Shown here one piece after another: positions 5,907-12,313 of a stretch of 21,057 bases of DNA. Source of the DNA: a virus; the IMG/VR virus record IMGVR_UViG_3300043331_000369, positions 1 to 21,057 of that record; one strand, written 5' to 3'. The notes below the pieces were generated by a model. That model was not told where the DNA came from, ran no database searches, and worked only from the letters and a program-made list of their open reading frames with translations. Position numbers and translations under genes: made by a program. Positions within the stretch are counted from its first letter, which is position 1, and the number at the start of each line of letters is the position of its first letter.

Positions 5907-6971
5907 TCATGCGGCGCGCTTGTCTCGCCGTGCCGCCCGCTCTCGCGCTCCGGCTAAACTCCCCCGCCGATAGGACGATCCCCACGTTTGCGAGCGGTGC
6001 AGCGTTACGAAGTCCTCAAGCGTTACCTCATCCGCAGTATACGCCTGATACGCGGCCGGTCCTAGGATGCGCCGCTGGATTTTTTCAGGCTGCCGGGCGA
6101 ACCATTCCGCGCCGGTCTGCCGTGGTGTGAACGTTTCGTTCACATCGAAACCAAGTTCTTTCCACGGCTTGACGACCGGACTCACGCTGCACCGGCAGTT
6201 CACGTGCATCCGCGCCGGTTCGTCGAGGTCAAAGATGCGACCGTCAAGCGCAAGACACGCCGGACACGTCCGCACGGAGAGTGCCGCCGACCAGCGCCAG
6301 CCCTTGAGCAATTGCCGGTTCGCCCGGTAGGTGTCGAGCGTTGCCCCACGATAGGCGCGGTGCATCTCCGTCCGCACGATCCGTTCCGCTTTCCATCGCG
6401 CCCCGCCAAGATCGCGGGTGATCTGCCGGGCGATGATGCGGCTATTCGTGCCGGCCGCCATCCCCGCCGTGATCCGCTCGGTGATGGTGGTTGCGGCATC
6501 GGGGCCGAATCGGGCGAATGTCTCTTGCAACGGCGAGTCCGGCTCAGCGGCCGCCACAAATCGGCTCAGGGCGTCCGTAGGGAGTCGCGCGATAGGCAAG
6601 TCCACCCCGGGCGGGATCGGCCCGTAGGCGGCCGTTATGTGCGCGACGGCAGCATCCTGGGCCAGGGTCACGGCGCGGCGTTCCGCGTCGGCGGTCTCGC
6701 GGCGCACGATTTGGCCATAACGGTCGAAGGCGGCTTCGGCTTGCACGAGCAGTTGCCGGAGTTCCGCTTCACGCAAGATGCGCCATGTGGGGATGCGTTC
6801 GCCGGACGCTTGCAACGTTGCAATCCGGGTCTGCATCGCGGCCAGATCGCGCTCGAGGCTGGTGATGGTTTGGCGGTACGCGGCCTGCATCCGGCGCCGG
6901 GCATCGCGCTCATGGGTTGCCAAGCGACCGCGGTAGGACGTGATAACGCGTTCTAGGTCCGACGCGCCCAT
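5907..6971 (-). CDS. Minor head protein, phage Mu gpF-like (SPP1 gp7 family)
   Basis: The protein has 354 residues. The N-terminal half is a long helical region (ERVITSYRGRLATHERDARR; SLERDLAAMQTRIATLQASG). The MuF domain is clear at about residues 195-260: RIVRTEMHRAYRGATLDTYR, then GWRWSAALSVRTCPACLALD, then DLDEPARMHVNCRCSV. The pattern R-T-E, a CxxC pair, D-G and H-x-x-C-x-C is diagnostic and presumably binds metal. A C-terminal segment (EWFARQPEKIQRRILGPAAY) is common in the same family. The protein is carried inside the head near the portal in small numbers. The ATG at 6971 overlaps the portal stop as TAATG. Confidence 0.9.
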   Translation of the reverse strand: MGASDLERVITSYRGRLATHERDARRRMQAAYRQTITSLERDLAAMQTRIATLQASGERIPTWRILREAELRQLLVQAEAAFDRYGQIVRRETADAERRAVTLAQDAAVAHITAAYGPIPPGVDLPIARLPTDALSRFVAAAEPDSPLQETFARFGPDAATTITERITAGMAAGTNSRIIARQITRDLGGARWKAERIVRTEMHRAYRGATLDTYRANRQLLKGWRWSAALSVRTCPACLALDGRIFDLDEPARMHVNCRCSVSPVVKPWKELGFDVNETFTPRQTGAEWFARQPEKIQRRILGPAAYQAYTADEVTLEDFVTLHRSQTWGSSYRRGSLAGARERAARRDKRAA

Positions 6972-8374
6972 TACGCGGCCTCGGCGTCGATTTCCTCATC
7001 ATCGGTCGGTTCGCCGGCATCGAACATGGCCCGCGCCCGTTCCGCCATCGCGTCCGCATCGGCCAGGACCGACGCCACTTCGTCATCACTCAGTTTGAAC
7101 GCCATCCGCAGAATCGCGGGCAACGGCAGCCCCGCCGTGTTCATCGCGACGCCGATTTCCGCCATCTCGCGTTCCGTCCGTGGTTCAGCCGATTCGTAGA
7201 CGGCTTCCAGCGGAAACGCCAGGTCAATCCCCTGCATCCACATCGCGAGCGTCAAGGCATCTTCCCAGACGTTGCCGAAGGCGATTTGACGATCCAGCGC
7301 CTTGCGGACGAACGGCGCCTCCGCCGTCTTCAGCGATTCGCCGGACGGGAAGTCGCCGGTCAAGCCGAGATAATGGACCGGCACCCGCGAGACGCGGGAG
7401 ATGGTGAGGTCGAACATCTCCACCATCGCGATCAGTTGTGTCAGATTCGCGGCCGCGAACTGGCCCACGTTCACATCTTTGCCGCCAAAGGCGATCAGGT
7501 TATTGATGCCGACGTCGAACGGCGTCTCGGGTTTGTTGGTGGCCGGGTTGACCGGCGGCGTATAGCCCGTCACCCACCATTGCGGGAAGCCCATCCGCTC
7601 TGCCGTGACCATCGCGTCGGCCATCGCCTTATTGAGCGCATCTTGCAACGGCAGCACATCGGCCAATTCCGACCGTCCGAGTTTGCCGGTACGGGCATTG
7701 TTACCGAAGTGATGGACCGGGATATTCGGCGCGCCGTCCCGATACCAGTCATAGCCGAGCGGCCAGGTTAGATCGCCGTCCGGCTGGTACATCTCAAACG
7801 TCTCCGCCTTACTCGGCAGGCCCGTCCGGTACTTGCTCCGGCTGATGTACTTCTCAAGCCGGTTGGGGAGGTAGACGTTCAGCCGCAAATAGTCATCTTC
7901 GGTGCGCCAGAGCTTGACGGCGAGAATGATGAGGTCGGGTTGTTCGTCGTCATAGAGGACGCGGACGGCTCCGGCATCTTGCGGCCAGATCGTCGGCACG
8001 CCGGTCTGCGGATGCGGCCAGGTGATGATGTAGGCGTCGCCTTCGGAGAACGCCTCGACGTTGACTTCACCCTCGCGCTTATCCATCCGGTTCTCCGTCC
8101 AGAGGTTCATCACGGCGTTCGCGTCGCCGCGTCCGGTCGCGGATTGAAAGCCGGTGATGTGCAAGCGATCCGCCAAGGCATCGACCACGGACGGGCAGCG
8201 GTTGTAGGTGAGGGCGGAAAAGAGGGAACCGAAGGCCGTATTGAACTTGGGGGTTGCAAACGCGAGGTCTTGAATCCCCTCGTAATAGTTGCCGTAGGTG
8301 GTGTATTGCGCTTGCTTGCCGTCGTCACGGAACCGCTTGACGGCCCAGGCGAGCGGATCAGCAGGTAACGTCAT
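6971..8374 (-). CDS. Portal protein (SPP1 gp6-like)
   Basis: The protein has 467 residues. The opening RFRDDGKQAQYTTYGNYYEG is characteristic of the SPP1 Gp6-like portal family (an R-x-x-Y-x-x-YY-x-G helix). It is followed by NTAFGSLFSALTYNRCPSVV and DALADRLHITGF. Later come SEGDAYIITWPHPQTGVPTI, VPVHHFGNNARTGKLGRSEL, DVLPLQDALNKAMADAMVTA and VHYLGLTGDFPSGESLKTAE, all regular portal landmarks from the wing, stem and crown. Twelve copies would form the DNA channel at one capsid vertex and dock the terminase. The end is acidic (EPTDDEEIDAEAA). The gene follows the large terminase stop after three bases. Confidence 0.92.
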   Translation of the reverse strand: MTLPADPLAWAVKRFRDDGKQAQYTTYGNYYEGIQDLAFATPKFNTAFGSLFSALTYNRCPSVVDALADRLHITGFQSATGRGDANAVMNLWTENRMDKREGEVNVEAFSEGDAYIITWPHPQTGVPTIWPQDAGAVRVLYDDEQPDLIILAVKLWRTEDDYLRLNVYLPNRLEKYISRSKYRTGLPSKAETFEMYQPDGDLTWPLGYDWYRDGAPNIPVHHFGNNARTGKLGRSELADVLPLQDALNKAMADAMVTAERMGFPQWWVTGYTPPVNPATNKPETPFDVGINNLIAFGGKDVNVGQFAAANLTQLIAMVEMFDLTISRVSRVPVHYLGLTGDFPSGESLKTAEAPFVRKALDRQIAFGNVWEDALTLAMWMQGIDLAFPLEAVYESAEPRTEREMAEIGVAMNTAGLPLPAILRMAFKLSDDEVASVLADADAMAERARAMFDAGEPTDDEEIDAEAA

Positions 8375-8377
8375 GGC

Positions 8378-9694
8378 TCAAAATCCCCACGCTTCGCGAC
8401 TCTCGCCAATCTGGTCAACGTAGGCGACGAGGTAGCGAATATCGTCCATCCCGTGATCGCGTTCCTTTAGCGGTTGATCGCCCTTTTTGCGGCCGAGGCG
8501 CATGTCCCAGACGTAGGAGGCGAATTCCTCTTCGGTGCAGGTCGGTTCTGCGGCATCGACCAACACCGGGTCGCGCTCGATCAAGCTATCCCGCAGGAAG
8601 TAGAGCCGGGCGCGGTCGTTGTCTCCGACCCGCAAGCGTGCCTGCACCGCTTGAATGCCGTCGCTGACGGCTTTATGCGCCGGCGTCGTGTCGATGCCTA
8701 AGGCCCGATCCAACGTCGCCCGGTCTTCGGCGTCATGGTCAGTGATGACGGCCACCGGTCGGGGGTCGTCGCGGGTGACGGCTTTGATCGTCGCCGCGTG
8801 GTCGACCACGAGCCGATGCGTCATGTAGATTTCGCGCTCCCGGTACAGTTCCCCGTCCGGCGATTGCGCCCACTGTTGCCAGACGAACGGATGGACGTAG
8901 CCGAAGTCCACCACCCAATAGCGCGGCCACTCCGGCGGAATCGGGAAGCGGTCAATCACATGCACGTCAGGGTTGAAGGTTTCGTAGATGATGCCCTCAG
9001 CGGCCGCCCAAATGCCGTCAAGTAGACGCGCGCGCCGCACGCCGGTCAGGGCGCCGAGCTTGCCCAGGACGTAGGAGCGGCCCGCCTCGGTCCAGTCGGC
9101 GCCGTCCCAATAGCGCGGGTTGTCTTTGTGCGTGGAGCGGAGACGGGTGATCGTCCCGTCGTTCGCCCGCTGGTTCAGCCAATGCGTCGGCGCGTCGGGG
9201 TTGCAATCCGCGATCACCTGTTGATAGGGCATCACGCCGTAGCGGTTGCGGGCCGTCAGTTTTTCGTGATCGTCTAACACCAAGTCAGTTGCTTCGTTGA
9301 CGTAGATCAGGTCGTACTCGGTAGACATGATCTTGCCGGCGTTGTCGAGGCCGCCGACCACAATCACCGAGCCGTTCGGATACTCGAATTGCGCCGGCTT
9401 GACCTTGTTGCCGCCAAAGAAGCGGACGCCAAATGATCCTGAGCCGAGGACGTCATTGATGAACGTCACGAGGGCCGATGCGGTCAGGCTCGTCAAGGTT
9501 TTGCGGACGAAGAGGCCGCGCATCCGGGGATACTTGAGCGCGGCGGCATGCACTTTCCAGAGACAGGCCAGCGTCTTGCCGGTGCCGGCCGGACCTTCGA
9601 GCAAGACTTCGGAGTCGCGGCATTCGAGCACGCGGCGGGCGCCGCCGCGTGGGGCATAGGTGACGGTTGTGGCATCACGCGGCGGGGCAAGCAT
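8378..9694 (-). CDS. terL: Terminase large subunit
   Basis: The protein has 438 residues. ATPase motifs: Walker A GPAGTGKT at residues 34-41; an FVRKT arginine element near 62-66; Walker B YDLIYVNEAT at about 127-136 with the catalytic Glu at 134; coupling region CNPDAPTHWLNQ near 164-175. The RNase H-like nuclease starts at VVDFGYVHPF (Asp263) and continues with VITDHDAEDR (Asp319/321) and a late GMDDIRYLVAYV (Asp near 417). The order and spacing fit the terminase 3/6 families that cut concatemers and pump DNA through the portal. The ATG at 9694 overlaps the small subunit stop as TAATG. Length is normal. Confidence 0.95.
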   Translation of the reverse strand: MLAPPRDATTVTYAPRGGARRVLECRDSEVLLEGPAGTGKTLACLWKVHAAALKYPRMRGLFVRKTLTSLTASALVTFINDVLGSGSFGVRFFGGNKVKPAQFEYPNGSVIVVGGLDNAGKIMSTEYDLIYVNEATDLVLDDHEKLTARNRYGVMPYQQVIADCNPDAPTHWLNQRANDGTITRLRSTHKDNPRYWDGADWTEAGRSYVLGKLGALTGVRRARLLDGIWAAAEGIIYETFNPDVHVIDRFPIPPEWPRYWVVDFGYVHPFVWQQWAQSPDGELYREREIYMTHRLVVDHAATIKAVTRDDPRPVAVITDHDAEDRATLDRALGIDTTPAHKAVSDGIQAVQARLRVGDNDRARLYFLRDSLIERDPVLVDAAEPTCTEEEFASYVWDMRLGRKKGDQPLKERDHGMDDIRYLVAYVDQIGESREAWGF

Positions 9695-10293
9695 TAGATG
9701 GCATCCGTATCAACGCCGACGATGCGGACAACGGTGGTCGTCGATTCCACTTCGCTGCGGTCAACCCACTGGCCCAATTCTTTTGCGGCCTGCTCTTGGA
9801 GCGCCCGGATTTCCTTGACGAGCGCGGCATCGAAGGCGAACTCTTCGACCAGTTGCGCCGTGCGGCCCGCGCCGATTTGCTTGAGTTGCCGGACCAAGAG
9901 GCCGGTCTCGCCGCCGGCTGGCACGCTCCGATCACCGATCATCTGTCGGAGGGGCGTGATGGTCGGCTGTTGGGCGTCCTCTTCGGCCATCGCCTGATAT
10001 TCCGCGCCGCGCTGCTCAATGACCCGTAACGCCTTCTCATGTAGGGCGTTGAGTTCCGTAACGCGCTTATGCTTCTTGGCGATGGCGAGGCGGGTCATGG
10101 CCCGGTTGAGGTCTTCGATGTGATGGGCGACTTGAGCGGCGAAGTCGGGATGCTGTTTCCAGCGATCCAGGGTTGCCCGATGCACCCCAACCCGCGCCGC
10201 AATCTCGGTATCGGACAGATCGTCCTCAGCGACCAAGAGGACCGCCTGCTTGCGTGGCTCCGTCCAAGCAAATGTTGTCGCGTTTTGTCGCAT
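9694..10293 (-). CDS. terS: Terminase small subunit
   Basis: The protein has 199 residues. Residues about 26-50 hold a helix-turn-helix (DDLSDTEIAARVGVHRATLD, then RWKQHPDF), the usual DNA-binding start of phBC6A51-type small terminases. A long helical region follows (HIEDLNRAMTRLAIAKKHKR; NALHEKALRVIEQRGAEYQA) that would build the oligomeric ring. It recognises the packaging site and feeds the large subunit. The ATG at 10293 is odd: it has no ribosome binding site, an in-frame TGA lies two codons upstream, and the hairpin element at 10312-10344 sits just before it. Translation may depend on that leader structure; this last point is inference. Confidence 0.88.
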   Translation of the reverse strand: MRQNATTFAWTEPRKQAVLLVAEDDLSDTEIAARVGVHRATLDRWKQHPDFAAQVAHHIEDLNRAMTRLAIAKKHKRVTELNALHEKALRVIEQRGAEYQAMAEEDAQQPTITPLRQMIGDRSVPAGGETGLLVRQLKQIGAGRTAQLVEEFAFDAALVKEIRALQEQAAKELGQWVDRSEVESTTTVVRIVGVDTDAI

Positions 10294-10311
10294 CGTTCAC
10301 ACACACAAAAA

Positions 10312-10344
10312 CCGCCGGCTCCGCATCGCTGCGTCGTCCGGCGG
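10312..10344 (-). terminator. Hairpin with U-tract upstream of terS (copy B)
   Basis: Read on the minus strand, CCGCCGG (10344-10338) pairs with CCGGCGG (10318-10312). An inner stem CGCA/TGCG closes a GCGA tetraloop, and TTTTT follows at 10311-10307. It looks like an intrinsic terminator for the upstream replication operon, but it is only 18 bases before terS. The inner stem sequence differs completely from copy A at 5826-5862, while pairing is kept. Confidence 0.65.
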
Positions 10345-10369
10345 CTCATCACGTCCACCCGCTCAATTG
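10338..10369 (-). repeat. Conserved leader box, copy B
   Basis: This is the second copy of the 32-base block (28 of 32 bases shared with 5855-5886), beginning CAATTGAGCGGGTGGACG on the minus strand and running into the hairpin arm. It follows the stop codon of the zinc-ribbon gene (10385-10383) by 13 bases. Confidence 0.8.
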
Positions 10370-10382
10370 CATCTAGTCTACA

Positions 10383-10610
10383 TCATGTCAGCACGCGCCG
10401 CTGATGCGCGGCAAGATGATGGAATGATCGGCGTTGCCCGCAGACCGGGCACGACAGCCAGCCAAACCCCCGCTCTGGATCGACAAACCACTCACACACA
10501 TCCGGGTTGACCGTGAGGCAGTCATGGCGGACATAGCCAAGGATGGTCCGATGGCCGGTGGTCGGATCACGGCACCGGGGATTACGGCAGGCGAAGATGG
10601 AACGGGTCAT
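10383..10610 (-). CDS. Small zinc-ribbon protein
   Basis: The protein has 75 residues, with cysteines at 8, 13, 31, 39, 54 and 57. The pairs C-x4-C near the start (FACRNPRCRDP) and C-x2-C near the end (SCPVCGQRR) suggest one zinc-binding module. Aromatic residues (CEWFVDPERGFGWLSC) lie between them. The ATG at 10610 overlaps the stop of the preceding gene (ATGA). It is the last gene of the replication-side operon, before the leader element and terS. No specific role can be read; small zinc ribbons in phages often bind nucleic acid or host factors. Confidence 0.65.
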   Translation of the reverse strand: MTRSIFACRNPRCRDPTTGHRTILGYVRHDCLTVNPDVCEWFVDPERGFGWLSCPVCGQRRSFHHLAAHQRRVLT

Positions 10611-10969
10611 GCGCCGTCGTCTCCGAGCAGCACCGCGAGGTCGTCACTATTGAGCGCGTCAAGCGCCTCGTGGAGTTCGTCGCTGACATCGTTCCACATG
10701 CGCCATTCATTTGCGGCGTCAGCGACCCGCGCCAGTCGCCGGGCCAGGTCGTGATAGCGGTCGCGCTCGGCGGCAATCACGCCGCATACGTCGATAGTTG
10801 GCGGGTCGTCGGGGCTTACGACGCTTGCGCTCGCGGTATAGGTTTTGGTGTCACCATTCATCGTCGCCGCCCAGCAACCGTCGCAGACCGTAAACGGGTA
10901 GCCGTCGTAAAGGGCACGGCCGCAGTGATGGCACGTCAGGCCCTTGGTGTATGTCAACCGGTCGCTCAT
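10607..10969 (-). CDS. Hypothetical protein with N-terminal zinc ribbon
   Basis: The protein has 120 residues starting MSDRLTYTKGLTCHHCGRAL. AGGAG lies eight bases before the ATG, and longer readings are arginine-rich shadow. C-H-H-C and C-D-G-C (residues about 13-32) form a four-cysteine ribbon. A linker with VVSPDDPPTIDVCGVI leads to a helical C-terminal half (AAERDRYHDLARRLARVADA; DELHEALDALNSDDLAVLLG). The ATG overlaps the upstream stop (ATGA). Unknown function. Confidence 0.65.
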   Translation of the reverse strand: MSDRLTYTKGLTCHHCGRALYDGYPFTVCDGCWAATMNGDTKTYTASASVVSPDDPPTIDVCGVIAAERDRYHDLARRLARVADAANEWRMWNDVSDELHEALDALNSDDLAVLLGDDGA

Positions 10970-11304
10970 GTGGTTTTCTCCTGTCGCGCCGCGTCGAGGG
11001 CGGCATCGGCCGCGAAAATGGCATGAACGCCGGGCGAGAAGGCAAAGGTTGCCCCGGCCAGGTCCTTCTCGGTTTGGCGCATTTCCTCCGCCATCAGCCG
11101 CACGGCCGCGATGGCTTGGTCTATTGCCGCCCGCTCGTCTGCCGTGTCCGCACGGTAGGCGGCGATCACGGCGGCGGCAACGTCGATCCACACCTCCTGA
11201 ATCCTTGGGTCAAGCCAGTCCCAGCGATCTTGGTCTATAGGCTGCCATCCGAAAAAGCCAATCCGCCCGTACCGCTCCCGCTGGTCTGCCGTTAGGTCGC
11301 TCAT
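10966..11304 (-). CDS. Hypothetical small protein
   Basis: The protein has 112 residues starting MSDLTADQRERYGRIGFFGW. The ribosome site GAGG is eight bases upstream and the ATG overlaps the previous stop. It has an aromatic N-terminal section (WQPIDQDRWDWLDPRIQEVW) and then helices (AAAVIAAYRADTADERAAID; RLMAEEMRQTEKDL). I do not recognise the family. It belongs to a string of five genes whose coding sequence begins ATGAGCGA. Confidence 0.6.
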   Translation of the reverse strand: MSDLTADQRERYGRIGFFGWQPIDQDRWDWLDPRIQEVWIDVAAAVIAAYRADTADERAAIDQAIAAVRLMAEEMRQTEKDLAGATFAFSPGVHAIFAADAALDAARQEKTT

Positions 11305-11654
11305 GTCAACGCCTCCCCGATGGCACGTAACTGATCGTCGGAATACTGTGACAGCAACATCAGGAGTACGTCGCCGTGACATTCGGTCTCCGCAGTGCGC
11401 CGTTCGCCATCCCTCCGGCACCAACAGGCAAGCGGTTTGCCGCGCAACGTCGGTAGGAGCGTGAGCAGATCACGCCGGGTATTGATATGGGCGATGTAGC
11501 GGTCAATCGCCTCGCGCCGGCTGACGGTTGCGCTGATTGGGTACGGGTTGGCAAACGGGCTCGCTGCCAATCTCCGCCGCGGCGCCGCCCGCCCGATGTA
11601 GACGGCACCCTCGATGCGATCATGTACATGAACCACTCGCCCGCTATCGCTCAT
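11301..11654 (-). CDS. DUF4326 family protein
   Basis: The protein has 117 residues starting MSDSGRVVHVHDRIEGAVYI. It shows the DUF4326 pattern in order: V-Y-I-G-R, SPFANPYPIS, REAIDRYIAHI, LLTLLPTLRGKPLACWCRRD, and CHGDVLLMLL near the end. The cysteines of CWC and the C-H-G-D are the conserved core and suggest metal or nucleotide binding. The family is frequent in phages and its function is unknown to me. AAAGG lies ten bases before the ATG, within the 20-base repeat at 11647-11666. Confidence 0.8.
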   Translation of the reverse strand: MSDSGRVVHVHDRIEGAVYIGRAAPRRRLAASPFANPYPISATVSRREAIDRYIAHINTRRDLLTLLPTLRGKPLACWCRRDGERRTAETECHGDVLLMLLSQYSDDQLRAIGEALT

Positions 11655-11666
11655 GCCGTCAATGCC
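11647..11666 (-). repeat. Gene-start direct repeat, copy 1
   Basis: The minus-strand sequence GGCATTGACGGCATGAGCGA covers the end of one gene, the stop TGA and the start of the next. It is identical to 11834-11853. The two copies bracket the 60-residue gene at 11659-11841. Confidence 0.85.
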
Positions 11667-11841
11667 TTTCTTTATCCTCAGCGGTGTACACCCACGCCTG
11701 AACAGAACCGAGCCAGGCCGACAACCGACCGTAGAACAGTTCGGTGTCTCCGTCAGTGCCAACAAAACTCGGCGCGGGGCTTTCGAGAAAGTTCTGCACG
11801 TCGATAAGAAACGTGAGGGGGACAGGAATATCGTCGCTCAT
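11659..11841 (-). CDS. Hypothetical small protein flanked by direct repeats
   Basis: The protein has 60 residues: MSDDIPVPLTFLIDVQNFLE, then a serine/glycine turn, then ELFYGRLSAWLGSVQAWVYT and a charged end. It is aromatic and acidic, probably one small globular domain; no family recognised. The ATG at 11841 overlaps the VRR-NUC stop (ATGA). The gene and its start region are bracketed by an identical 20-base repeat, so it looks like an exchangeable cassette. Confidence 0.55.
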   Translation of the reverse strand: MSDDIPVPLTFLIDVQNFLESPAPSFVGTDGDTELFYGRLSAWLGSVQAWVYTAEDKERH

Positions 11842-11853
11842 GCCGTCAATGCC
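11834..11853 (-). repeat. Gene-start direct repeat, copy 2
   Basis: This is identical to 11647-11666 over 20 bases, 187 bases away, again centred on an ATGA stop/start overlap. A shorter relative (GGCGTTGACATGAGCGAC) is at the next gene start, around 11304. Confidence 0.85.
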
Positions 11854-12140
11854 TCCTGATACGCGTCCTGAATCATCGCCAACGCCCGGTCATAATCGGA
11901 CGGAAACACGAACATCGCCGTGATGCCCGCCGCTGCCAGTTCCGCAATCCACCGCTGTTGCGCGTCACTGATGACGCCGCGCGGTCCTTTGCATTCAATC
12001 GCCATCACCTTTCCATAACCGGCAATCACTAAATCCGGAAAACCACGCTCCGAGCCGATGCTATAGCGCGTGTGGTAGACGCAGAATCCAAGCGATTTGG
12101 CGGCGCCGGCGAGTCCGTTTTGAATCTGCGCTTCATTCAT
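11838..12140 (-). CDS. VRR-NUC domain nuclease
   Basis: The protein has 100 residues starting MNEAQIQNGLAGAAKSLGFC, with GGAGG eight bases upstream. It is a minimal PD-(D/E)xK nuclease of the VRR-NUC type. The N-terminal helix carries E3 and Q5. Residues 31-36 are ERGFPD (Asp36), then DLVIAGYGKVMAIECKGPRG gives the E-C-K catalytic pair (Glu49, Lys51), then SDAQQRWIAELAAAGI. The single domain, about 100 residues, is common in phages near replication genes. There it probably processes branched or flap DNA, as FAN1-type VRR-NUC domains do. All catalytic residues are present. Confidence 0.88.
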   Translation of the reverse strand: MNEAQIQNGLAGAAKSLGFCVYHTRYSIGSERGFPDLVIAGYGKVMAIECKGPRGVISDAQQRWIAELAAAGITAMFVFPSDYDRALAMIQDAYQEALTA

Positions 12141-12313
12141 GCCGCCCGCCTCCACGTCCACGGCTGCCACCAAATGCGCGGCGGGTCCATCGCCGCCGCC
12201 TCAAGCTCGGCTTTCACCCGGCGCAACCGGGGATCGTCGCTGAGTTCCAGCGCCGCGATCACGCAGTCCAGCGCCTCAGAGAGTAAGAAGTCGCGTTCCG
12301 TCCAATCGCTCAT
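12137..12313 (-). CDS. Small hypothetical protein (58 residues)
   Basis: The protein starts MSDWTERDFLLSEALDCVIA, continues ALELSDDPRLRRVKAELEAA and ends WWQPWTWRRAA. It has both overlaps expected in this operon: ATGA with the primase-helicase stop at 12310, and ATGA-like overlap of its TGA (12139-12137) with the nuclease ATG at 12140. It fills what would otherwise be a 170-base gap. The first 40 residues are an acidic helix pair; the tryptophan-rich basic tail is striking. Family unknown. Confidence 0.7.
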   Translation of the reverse strand: MSDWTERDFLLSEALDCVIAALELSDDPRLRRVKAELEAAAMDPPRIWWQPWTWRRAA

